Below the pieces are notes generated by a model. The model saw only the letters and a program-made list of their open reading frames with translations, was not told the DNA's origin and did not search any database. Positions 1-8,200 of a DNA stretch of 11,458 nucleotides are shown here, piece after piece (position 1 is the stretch's first letter; each line of letters opens with the position of its first letter). The position numbers and the translations under genes are program-made. The stretch is taken from NCBI GenBank assembly GCA_002305715.1, contig DBQD01000065.1, forward strand, positions 1,367 through 12,824. The letters run 5' to 3'. The DNA comes from Proteiniphilum sp. UBA1403 (GTDB taxonomy: Bacteria; Bacteroidota; Bacteroidia; Bacteroidales; Dysgonomonadaceae).

Positions 1-118
1 ACTTGGTGCATTTCTCGCAGTAACAATTCCAATTCTTAAAGGCGTTAATTTTATTGTCATCGGTAAATGCTCTTGAGGAAACACCCACAACTAATATTTC
101 AGAAAAGTCTAATCCCAT
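1..118 (-). pseudogene. Remnant of a 5'-nucleotidase gene (cN-I-like family), internally deleted and frameshifted, cut by the window edge
   Basis: Reading minus from an ATG at 118, the first 18 residues give M-G-L-D-F-S-E-I-L-V-V-G-V-S-S-R-A-F, which resembles the N-terminus of bacterial 5'-nucleotidases of the PF06189 type (usual form ILVVGISSRALFDL). After that the frame reads nothing family-like. Moving to another frame from position 63 gives TPLRIGIVTARNAPS, which resembles a second conserved block of the same family (usual form PLRIALVTARNAP) that normally lies well over 100 residues downstream. I therefore infer that a large internal segment was lost and the two parts are joined out of frame. 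The gene continues beyond position 1. A 23-codon ORF (180-109) overlaps the start codon but shows no recognisable product. The family assignment is from remembered motifs, so it is moderate. Confidence 0.55.
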
Positions 119-229
119 TCATTTAATATTATGTTTTCTTTATCTGGCGTTCGAGTAACGGCAAAAACCAAATGTGCCATTTACAGGTCTGCTTTTTTAC
201 AGTGACCGATAACGTCTTTTTTACACAAG

Positions 230-237
230 CAAATATA
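230..237 (-). promoter_or_regulatory. Candidate -7 box (TATATTTG) upstream of the nucleotidase remnant
   Basis: TATATTTG on the minus strand fits the Bacteroidales primary-sigma -7 consensus TAnnTTTG and lies about 110 bp before the ATG at 118. The expected -33 TTTG is not clear at the right distance, so this is only a half-supported promoter. It may be the surviving promoter of the decayed gene. Confidence 0.3.
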
Positions 238-400
238 CAACATTCGAAAATACCCGAAGTATATTTTTCGCTTATATGTATCAACATTAAAATATTATAT
301 GTCTGTAATGTATTGTATACTTGTCCGCAAATATAACTTTAAATAACTTATATTTTTGTTTATACGAATGTTTCACGTAATCTAACTCGATGAAGACAAT

Positions 401-500
401 GGACATCCTCTGGACATCCTCTGGACCTTCTCCGTATTTCCCTTATATTTCCCTTATATTTTTACAGGGAAGATATAAGGGAAAGATAGCGGAAAATAGA
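401..500. repeat. 11-bp tandem repeats forming a long quasi-palindrome
   Basis: GGACATCCTCT occurs twice head to tail (401-411, 412-422), followed by a diverged third unit GGACCTTCTCC (423-433). After GTA comes a second 11-bp unit, TTTCCCTTATA, also twice in tandem (437-447, 448-458). Its exact inverse ATATAAGGGAAA lies at 473-484 and pairs perfectly over 12 bp with either copy. The pairing extends: TTCCC 449-453 with GGGAA 467-471, and TCCG 431-434 with CGGA 490-493, giving an interrupted hairpin over about 431-493 with a loop near 454-466. The left arm is pyrimidine-rich and the right arm purine-rich. It lies outside any gene, just past the PUL terminator. It could be a REP- or MITE-like dispersed element or a slippage-generated tract. 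Confidence 0.7.
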
Positions 501-546
501 GGTTGAATTGTTCAACTATTTTTGCAATTCATGAGCTAAGCACAAA

Positions 547-581
547 AAAAAGGGCTGTTATTATTTCAAGCAGCCCTTTTT
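547..581. terminator. Bidirectional rho-independent terminator ending the PUL
   Basis: AAAAAGGGCTG (547-557) pairs perfectly with CAGCCCTTTTT (571-581) around a 13-nt loop. Read on the minus strand, the GC core GGGCTG/CAGCCC is followed by eight consecutive Ts (550-543). It begins about 19 bp past the stop codon of the GH20 gene, where the last gene of the minus-strand operon should end. The plus-strand side also has a T-tract, so it can work both ways, though no plus-strand gene reads into it. Confidence 0.85.
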
Positions 582-599
582 ATGCATTTATGCAACTAA

Positions 600-2234
600 T
601 TAATTTATGAAGTCCGGTTTGCGTGTTGCAAATCCAGATTGTTCCAGCCATTTGAGATGCCAGGGAATTCTTGTTTGAAAACTACTCCAACTACGCTGAC
701 TACCCCATGCAACTTCAGAGAATGCTTGAAGTGCCGGAAACATGTGATGCCCAAGTTTTGTTTCGTTGGGAATCATTTCGGTCCAAATGCAAGCTTGAAA
801 GCCAATTACATTGCTTTCAACTACGCCTTTAAATTGTGGCTGAAAGGTAAATTCATATAGCGACTTAAGATGGATGTCCGATGGGGTTGCGCTAAGATAG
901 AAACGACCCCATTCCATGAATACAATCGGATAACCGGCTTGGGTAATTTTACCCGGTTGATCTGATAACCAGTCCCTCCAATAGGTATAAAGTAAATCTT
1001 GGGGCTCTTTTTCAATAAAGGCATCATCCCAAGCCATCACTTCTTTTCCCAAACTTCTGACATAGTCTGCCATCTCTTTGATAAAGTAGTTCTGCAATCC
1101 ATCAACTCCATTAAGGCCCTCTTTGCGAATCAACTCTTGACAATGTGGACATGCCTTCCATCTTGTTTTTTCAACTTCATCGCCTCCTAAATGAAACTTT
1201 TTGCTGGGGAATAACTCGGCTACCTCTTTTAGAATGCTCTTCAAGAATGGGTAGTTCTCTGTCTTTCCAGCACAGATGGGGTCTGAGAATTCAGTTCCCC
1301 ATCCTGTGGTACCTAAGCAAGATAGATCTTTGTAAGCACTGATGGCGGATGTGAAGTGCCCCGGCATGTCAATCTCCGGAATAACTTCAATGCCCCTGCT
1401 AGTTGCATATGCGATTAACTCCTTTAGCTCATTTTGTGTATAGAAGCCTCCATATTCATCGGTTCCGCGAATGAATCGGGTGTCTATCTTGAAACTCTCA
1501 TCGGTTTTTGCCTTCTCAATTAATCGGTGGTCATATTCATCAAACTTTCTCCATCCTCCAATTTCTGTTAGGGGAGGGTACTGTTTAATCTCAATGCGCC
1601 ATCCCTGATCGTCGGTCAAATGGAGCTGCAACTTGTTAATCTTGTAGAACGATAATACATCAACGATCTTTTTGATGTGACTCATCGTAAACATGTGACG
1701 TGATAAATCCAAGTGAAAGCCTCTCCATTCTTTTTTGGGAGAATCTTCAACAAGTAGGATTGGAATACTTTTTCTACCATCTTTCGTTGTGGTATTTTGA
1801 AGAAGTATCTGCCTCATTGTCTGAACACCCCACAAACGACCTTCAGGGGTGCTGTAATAGATCGTGCACCCGTCGTCTTCTACGGTTATTCTGTAACCCT
1901 CTTTTTTTAATGTGTTATCAGAAGCAACCCGAATATAAGCAGACATATTATCGGTACTCGTACTTGAAACGCCAATAGTTGAAAGTGTTTCTGAGAGTAG
2001 GTCTCTTTCAATTCCTGTCATACTGCTGCTGATGGCAACATTCTTTGGTATCTCAATATTGTACCTACCGTGTGTAACTGTTGTAGGTAAAGGAATGAGG
2101 GAAACCCTCGATACCATAATCTGCACCTTGGGAAGATCGTTCTTTTCTGTACAAGAATATCCCAATAAGAAGTTTGAACAGGCAAGAAATAAAAGAATAC
2201 TCCGCCTAAATAATTGAACGATGTTTTGATTCAT
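600..2234 (-). CDS. GH20 beta-N-acetylhexosaminidase, exported lipoprotein
   Basis: This 544-residue enzyme should release terminal beta-linked GlcNAc or GalNAc from glycans by the substrate-assisted retaining mechanism of family GH20. The N-terminus is a lipoprotein signal with probable lipid-anchored Cys28 (LLGYSC). Residues about 40-165 form the GH20b (chitobiase-like) domain, and about 168-510 the TIM barrel. Visible active-site features are Arg171 in EWRGFHLD, the DMPGH loop (289-293), the catalytic pair Asp352-Glu353 in HLGGDE, and pocket tryptophans around 402, 419 and 484. A CPHC pair (362-365) follows the catalytic loop, as is common in this subfamily. There is no C-terminal binding module. 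The usual pocket motif YLD/YFD appears to be YLS (446-448). It starts 11 bp after the preceding stop, with AGAGAG before the ATG, and is last in the operon. Confidence 0.95.
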   Translation of the reverse strand: MNQNIVQLFRRSILLFLACSNFLLGYSCTEKNDLPKVQIMVSRVSLIPLPTTVTHGRYNIEIPKNVAISSSMTGIERDLLSETLSTIGVSSTSTDNMSAYIRVASDNTLKKEGYRITVEDDGCTIYYSTPEGRLWGVQTMRQILLQNTTTKDGRKSIPILLVEDSPKKEWRGFHLDLSRHMFTMSHIKKIVDVLSFYKINKLQLHLTDDQGWRIEIKQYPPLTEIGGWRKFDEYDHRLIEKAKTDESFKIDTRFIRGTDEYGGFYTQNELKELIAYATSRGIEVIPEIDMPGHFTSAISAYKDLSCLGTTGWGTEFSDPICAGKTENYPFLKSILKEVAELFPSKKFHLGGDEVEKTRWKACPHCQELIRKEGLNGVDGLQNYFIKEMADYVRSLGKEVMAWDDAFIEKEPQDLLYTYWRDWLSDQPGKITQAGYPIVFMEWGRFYLSATPSDIHLKSLYEFTFQPQFKGVVESNVIGFQACIWTEMIPNETKLGHHMFPALQAFSEVAWGSQRSWSSFQTRIPWHLKWLEQSGFATRKPDFIN

Positions 2235-2245
2235 CTCTCTGTTTA

Positions 2246-3625
2246 TTAATTACCAATTCTTTCTATTTTTACCTTTTCGCCACCAACTCCACCTGAAGTA
2301 TCGAAAGTAAGTCTGTAATATCCTGGTACGAAACCATCGGTGTTCGTCAATCCGTTTGAGGCCGACTCTGTAATGCCGGTGATATCACCTTCAAATAATC
2401 CTTCTGTGAGCAACATACCATTGTCTTTACCCCACCACAGGTCGCTGTAGATCTCTATTTCGAACGACCACCATTCATGATCATCGTTTAGATAGATAGT
2501 GGACTGGTACTTGTTGTCGCCAATCTTAACTGCATAACCAAGGCGTGTGATGTCTTCAAGTTCCCATCCTCCATAGCTGTAGTCGCTATGCCAATGCGAT
2601 GCTGAGGTAAATCCATGTCCAACAATCCAGTATGCATCGGGGGCATAGTCGTCCATCCGAGCAATCCATATGTAGTTATATTTAATTGAGTAGTATACTT
2701 CCCACGTGCCTGAGTCCCTGATAAAGGTGAGCTCTCCTGTTTCTTCGTCATACACAAAGAAGTCGCGATTGTAGGCTGCGGCAATATTGTCAATACCGGT
2801 TACTTCTACCTTTTCGCCTTTCGTAAACTGTATGTTTGCAACAAATAGTCCACTTCCATTCTGCTCAAGCTCAACGCCATTAACTGTAATTAGTGTTGAA
2901 ATACCATCAAAAGATAAATCAAAAGTAAAGGTGTTAAATAGTACCTTCTCCACAATGTTATACTCGTAATAGAAGGTAAAGTTTGCACCGGTCTTGGCAA
3001 CCAATTCTGCGTGGTTGTTTGTTTCAGCATATCCCCAAATGAATTTTGAGTCATCGAGCGATGCAGAAGAGGAGATTTTTCCTTCAAATATTTCGGGAAA
3101 GTCTCCGCTTTCAGTCTCATAGAGATAGGGATTTGTCTCAGATACTGTCATTGGAACAACATTGCCGTCATAATGCAGGTAGAGTGTTGCAGGAAGCGTT
3201 GGCCTCTTAATGAGGAACGTTTTTTCCTCCACTGTTTCACTTCCCTCTACATTGATTGCAGTCAACTGTAACGTCACCTCCTTTTCTTGAAACTCTGTAT
3301 AGAAAGGAATATAAATGGCGTGGTTTTCTGCATGATAGCTGTTTCCCTTTGTACGTATTGTTTCTGCGTGCAATATTTCTCCGTTATCTTTTGCAACCAA
3401 CGCTACCTCTAATGTTGAGAGGGGGGTTAACGGATCATATATATTGATTGAAAAGTAGATTGAATCGGCAGCTTCAACATCACCTGAAAAAGAGTAACTA
3501 AGATTGGAAATCTCAGGTGATGAGAATGGATAAACAATTCTCCCATTGTCTGCTTTCTCACAGCTTGTGAGAATCAGAGCAAGAGAGGATATGAATGTTA
3601 GTAGGTATATATGTATTGTTTTCAT
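2246..3625 (-). CDS. SusE-position surface glycan-binding lipoprotein (DUF5016/DUF5121/DUF5125-like)
   Basis: This is a 459-residue lipoprotein: MKTIHIYLL... leads to a lipobox ending LTSC, with Cys22 as the anchor. Residues about 30-143 look like an Ig-like beta domain (ending in EKTFLIKRP), about 147-320 a second beta-rich domain, and about 325-455 an aromatic-rich C-terminal domain (Trp333, 345, 354, 385/386, 397/398) opening with AYWIVGHGF. The architecture resembles the DUF5016-DUF5121-DUF5125 proteins encoded beside susD in Bacteroidetes PULs, though this is from memory without a profile search. It has no catalytic motif. Its place after susD, 26 bp away, and 11 bp before GH20 makes a SusE/F-like role likely: holding the glycan at the cell surface. 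The exact ligand cannot be read from the sequence. Confidence 0.75.
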   Translation of the reverse strand: MKTIHIYLLTFISSLALILTSCEKADNGRIVYPFSSPEISNLSYSFSGDVEAADSIYFSINIYDPLTPLSTLEVALVAKDNGEILHAETIRTKGNSYHAENHAIYIPFYTEFQEKEVTLQLTAINVEGSETVEEKTFLIKRPTLPATLYLHYDGNVVPMTVSETNPYLYETESGDFPEIFEGKISSSASLDDSKFIWGYAETNNHAELVAKTGANFTFYYEYNIVEKVLFNTFTFDLSFDGISTLITVNGVELEQNGSGLFVANIQFTKGEKVEVTGIDNIAAAYNRDFFVYDEETGELTFIRDSGTWEVYYSIKYNYIWIARMDDYAPDAYWIVGHGFTSASHWHSDYSYGGWELEDITRLGYAVKIGDNKYQSTIYLNDDHEWWSFEIEIYSDLWWGKDNGMLLTEGLFEGDITGITESASNGLTNTDGFVPGYYRLTFDTSGGVGGEKVKIERIGN

Positions 3626-3651
3626 TTCGAAAATATTTTATGAGTTAGATA

Positions 3652-5127
3652 TTAGTATCCTTCATTTTGAGTGAGCCTTTCATTTTTATCAATTTCGCTT
3701 TGTGGAATAGGCCATTTTGCTCTGAAAGATTCAAAATAAGGAAATAGAAGCGCACCATTTTTATCTTTGTGCTTGCTCATAACTTCGTCTAATCTGCCAG
3801 TTCTTACGAGATCAAACCAACGTTGTCCTTCCATATATAACTCTAACTGTCGTTCGTTTTCTACCGCCAGGCGAGCGTTGGCCTGCGACATTCCATTGTC
3901 AAGTGAACTTATGCCGGCACGGTTGCGAATCTGATTGACAATGTCGATGGCATCGGAAACCCTGTTCAGCTCAACCAATGCTTCTGCCTTGATTAAGAGG
4001 ATGTCGGCCAGACGCATCAAAATAATCTCAGCGTTCTTCTCTCTCACTTTGTATGTGAAGGGATAATTATCAGCAGGGTAGTAGGTATCGTATGGTGCAC
4101 TCTTCCAAATTATGCTGGAGCTGTAGCGACGGTCATTTTCCTTGTCGAACTTGTTAATCAGATCGTGGGTAGGTGTACAGTATCTTCTCCAGGTAACGGT
4201 ACCATCATCGTACTCTTTCAGGAAAACCCAGTATGCCCAGTTGGGACTTTCGGTTGTGTAGTAAACCTCAAAAATGCTTTCGGAGGTGAACTTATTTTCC
4301 GGTACCCACAAATCATCGAAGTTGGGCAATAGTTGGTATCCTTGTGCAATTACCTTGTCGCAGAACTCAACAACCTTGTTGTAGTCGCGGTTACTCTTGG
4401 TGCCCTTGGTGGCGACAACTTTTGCCAATAATGCATAGGCTGCACCTTTTGTTGCTTTGAAAGCACCGTTGCTCTGCGCATCTAAGTATTTGATGGTCTC
4501 GTTTTCATCGAGGTCTTTTATAATCTGATCATACACACCATCTTCTTCCGTTCTCTCCGGATAAATTATTGGATACCACTCTTCAATGTTATCATTGGTG
4601 AGGGTTGGAATCAACTGATTTGTCATCGGGATACCTCCCCAGATTCTTGCCATGTCGAAATAGGCCCAGGCTCTGATAAACTTGGCCTCTGCCATGATTC
4701 TGTTTCTCTCAGCTTCTGTGATGGAGCCCTCTTTCATGAGGCGTACATTTTCCAACACATTGGTTGCTGACCCTGCCATTGAAAGGTACTGCTCCCAGAT
4801 CAGTTGCACCTTTTTGTTGGTGGAGTACATCTTAATCTTGTCGATATACTCTTCGTCGGTTCCATCGCCACCAACGTATGCATTGTCAGACTGCACATCG
4901 TTGTACATGAAGAGCTCCATCTGAAATACATCGTTCTTGAAGCTATTGTATGCACCTGTGAGCTCAGCAATTGCTTCTGCTGCATTTTGATACTTTGATG
5001 AGAGATCCTCTTCACCGGTACCCTCTTCCGTGAAATCGGACTGTGGCTGCTCGTTCAGAAAATCCTCGCATGAGTTAAATCCTGTTAGGATTAACAATAC
5101 CAATAGGAGTGTATATATTTTTTTCAT
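3652..5127 (-). CDS. SusD/RagB-like nutrient-binding outer-membrane lipoprotein
   Basis: This is the SusD partner that sits as a lid on the SusC channel and binds the glycan. I chose the ATG at 5127 (491 residues) over an in-frame ATG at 5163. From 5127 the protein opens with MKKIYTLLLVL and a lipobox at LTGFNSC (Cys20), followed by the typical EDFLNEQP; the 12 extra residues from 5163 would spoil this signal. Family signatures follow: AEAKFIRAWAYFDMARIWGG, RLADILLIKAEALVEL, RWFDLVRTG and the C-terminal PIPQSEIDKN before the stop. Length is normal for the family. It lies 83 bp after susC and 26 bp before the SusE-position gene, so it is almost certainly co-transcribed with both. Confidence 0.95.
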   Translation of the reverse strand: MKKIYTLLLVLLILTGFNSCEDFLNEQPQSDFTEEGTGEEDLSSKYQNAAEAIAELTGAYNSFKNDVFQMELFMYNDVQSDNAYVGGDGTDEEYIDKIKMYSTNKKVQLIWEQYLSMAGSATNVLENVRLMKEGSITEAERNRIMAEAKFIRAWAYFDMARIWGGIPMTNQLIPTLTNDNIEEWYPIIYPERTEEDGVYDQIIKDLDENETIKYLDAQSNGAFKATKGAAYALLAKVVATKGTKSNRDYNKVVEFCDKVIAQGYQLLPNFDDLWVPENKFTSESIFEVYYTTESPNWAYWVFLKEYDDGTVTWRRYCTPTHDLINKFDKENDRRYSSSIIWKSAPYDTYYPADNYPFTYKVREKNAEIILMRLADILLIKAEALVELNRVSDAIDIVNQIRNRAGISSLDNGMSQANARLAVENERQLELYMEGQRWFDLVRTGRLDEVMSKHKDKNGALLFPYFESFRAKWPIPQSEIDKNERLTQNEGY

Positions 5128-5210
5128 ATCTATATTTTTTATATCGATGATTATCAAAGACATTTCACAAGGTTGTCTACTGTTGAATGCTCTGTGACAT
5201 CTATTATTGA

Positions 5211-8200
5211 TTAGAATTCAACATTTAGACCAAATACAATAGCTTTGGATTGTGGATATGTTCCATAATCAACTCCCATAGCCACTGAGTGACCGCCATA
5301 TGCATTTACTTCAGGATCGTAACCGCTATATCTTGTTAGGGTTAGAAGGTTCTGACCTGTAGCATAGACCTGCAGCTTGCTCAAATGCATCTTGGTTAAG
5401 AACTTGGGCGCAAAGTCATATGCAAGCGTAATGTTTTTTATGCGTAAGTAGGAGCCATCTTCTACGAATCTACTTGAGTTGTTGATGTTTTCTGCATTAC
5501 CCGGACGAGGAATGTTTGTAACCATACCCGGTCTTTTCCATCGGTCTAATACATTTACAGATTGGTTTCTGAAGTCCATCATGCCTTCTGTGTCGATTTT
5601 GGATGCATTGAAAATGTCGTTGCCCTGGCTACCCTGTAGGAACAAGCTAAGTGATACATTCTTATAGGAGAAGGTGTTGGTCATACCATAAATGAAATCG
5701 GGTTGTGCGTTGCCAATGATTGTTCTGTCTTCTGGACCAATCATGTTATTGCCACTCACATCTTTGTATATTATATCTCCGGTTTCAGGATCAACCCCTT
5801 CTGAAATGTAACCGAAGAATGTACCAAGTGGCAAGCCCTCTTTCAGGATGATGGCACTCTGTTCTGTTCCATAGGTCTGTGCATAGTAATATACTTTTGC
5901 CAAACCAAGCTTTGTAACCTCGTTGTCGTTGAATGAGATGTTGAAATCGGTGTTCCAGCTGAAAGGACCTTCTATGTTGCGGGTTGAAACAAGGAGCTCT
6001 ATACCTTTATTTACCATCTCGCCATCGTTGCGGGTAAAGTTACCGGATACGCTGCTGACATTAGCTGGCAATATCACATCGAGAAGCAGGTCGGTTGTTC
6101 GTTTATAGTATGCATCCAACGTGATGGCTAGTCGTGAGTTAAGCATGGTCAAATCAATACCGGCATTATACTGAGAGGTCTTCTCCCAGGTTAACTCAGT
6201 GTTTGCAGCTCTGCTTTTCCAGATTGCCTGACCGGGGTATTTGTCTTCTGCAGTGGGAGATACTCTACTTGCTCCCATCTGTGCCAAGTAGGCATAATTG
6301 CCAATGCCTCCCTGATTACCGTTAAGACCCCATCCTACACGAATCTTCATGTCATCGAGAAACTCCAAGGATGACATGAAATCTTCGCTTGAAATGCGCC
6401 ATGCTCCCGAGATGGAGGGGAAATAACCCCATCTGTGACCCGGTGCAAAACGTGATGAACCATCGGATCTGAAGTTTGCAGTGAGCAGATATTTGCTGTC
6501 GTAGTTGTAGGCAACACGTCCCAAGAATGAAGCAAGCGACCAGGCGGCAGCAGATGAGCTAGCGGCGTCCTTGTCTATTTGGTTCGCTGCACTGATTGAA
6601 TGAAGGTGGGGGTATCCCAACGCCATATCAAACGCAGCCAGGTACAAGCCATTATACTGTGCATGCTGTTGCGTTGCACCTCCCATTAACGAGATGTTGT
6701 GTTTGCCGGCTGTAACATCGTAGGTTAGGATGTTTTCGATCAACCATTCGTTGTTCTTGCCAAAGCTCTCTTCAACTCTACCTTTTGTTGCACGTCCGTC
6801 TGATGTAGAGAGAGGATTTAAGTAGTAATTCCACTGCTCATTGTTTAAATCGACACCAAAGGTTGATTTTAGTTTCAGCCCTTTATAGAGGTCGAGGGTG
6901 AAGTCGAGGGAGCCTTTCAACATGTCTGTTGAGGTAATGTTGTCGGCGGCATTGGCTGCTAACGGATTAAGAATACGAGCTCCGTAGGCCGACTCATCAT
7001 ACTGTCCGGGATTGTTTTGATCCCACTCTTGCATGAATGGGGGCGTATTGAGAACAGAAAGGATTGATCCTGCTCGTAGTGAACTTGAGTTTGAGTTAAT
7101 CCATTGCCCTTTTGTTTTGGCATATGAGAAGTTAAGTGAGATATTTAACCAGTCGGTCTGTTTGCTGTCGATGTTTGCACGGAAGTTATAACGGTTGTAT
7201 CTCGATTTCTCGACAATACCTTTCTCATCGCTATAACCGCCAGAAACAAAGTATTTTATATTCTCAGTGCCTTTGCTGAGTGATACCTGGTAGTTCTGAT
7301 TCATGCCTGTCTGGAAGAAACGGTCGGTCCAGTCCATATAACGATGTTCATCATCCGGAATGGAAGGGGCTGCTGCTGATCCCTGTTTCTTGAGGTCCTT
7401 CATCAGCTCTTTGTACTGCTCCGTATTGAGAGCTTCAATTTTATTTCCAAGTCTGGCGAAGCCTGTATATGCATTAAAGCTAACCTGAGTCTTACCCAAT
7501 TTACCTCTTTTGGTTGTAATCAATACCACACCATTTGCAGCTCTTGCTCCATAGATTGAGGCAGATGATGCATCTTTCAATACCTGCATCGATTCAATAT
7601 CATTGGGACTTAGATCGGAGATATTGTCGGTTGGCATGCCGTCTACCACATAGAGTGGCTCATTGGAGGCTTGAACTGATGTAGCTCCACGAACACGAAT
7701 TGACATTCCGGCTCCGGGCTCCCCAGATGGCTGTACTACTTGCACACCTGCTGCCTTTCCTTGAAGTGCTTGTGCTGCTGACATGATAGGTCTCTTGCCG
7801 ATGTCTTCGGTAGATACAACCGATACGGCAGTAGTAAGGTCTCTACGGTTAACAGAGCCATAACCAATGACAACCACCTCTTCCAATGCTTGGGTGTCTT
7901 CTCGCAAGACAATATCCAACATATTTTTACCTTGTGTGGGTACTTCCTGAGACAGGTAGCCAATGTACGAGATCTGCAATATGGCGTTATTCTCCACCTC
8001 CAACTTGAAGTTGCCATCGTAATCTGTGATGGTCCCATTTCCGGCAGATCCTTTCTCAATGATATTGGCACCTATGATTGGCTCCCCTTTAATATCGGTG
8101 ATGGTACCACTAATCATTTTTCTATTCTGCTGGTTAACAGATGTGCTGTTGCTTGATAAACCGTTTGTGTCAGATTTCGGACGAAGAACAATCTGCGAAC

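Larger units (their letters stand above)
119..599. other. Non-coding left flank of the PUL
   Basis: This 481-bp AT-rich stretch has no convincing gene on either strand. It contains two minus-strand TATATTTG boxes (237-230 and 335-328) of the Bacteroidales -7 type, pointing at the nucleotidase remnant, but neither has a clear TTTG about 20 bp upstream. It also holds the repeat block at 401-500, a small palindrome GTTGAA-TTG-TTCAAC at 502-516, and the PUL terminator at 547-581. No tRNA, IS end or attachment site was recognised. Confidence 0.6.

Noticed and set aside
109..180. 23-codon minus-strand ORF overlapping the nucleotidase start
   Set aside because: No recognisable product, no clear ribosome-binding site, and it lies before a gene that already appears decayed.
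401..458. Tandem repeats as a CRISPR array
   Set aside because: The 11-bp units are directly adjacent without spacers and no cas gene is present.
1139..1150. CPHC motif in GH20 as an added zinc-binding module
   Set aside because: A Cys-x-x-Cys after the catalytic HLGGDE loop is common in this GH20 group, so it is a family feature and not an insertion.
5128..5163. 12-residue N-terminal extension of the SusD protein (ATG at 5163)
   Set aside because: The ATG at 5127 gives a standard MKK... lipoprotein signal with Cys20; the longer form would bury it behind an atypical start.
7736..8071. 111-codon minus-strand ORF and other long ORFs inside susC
   Set aside because: They overlap the SusC frame, which carries clear STN, plug and barrel signatures; the shadows resemble no protein.
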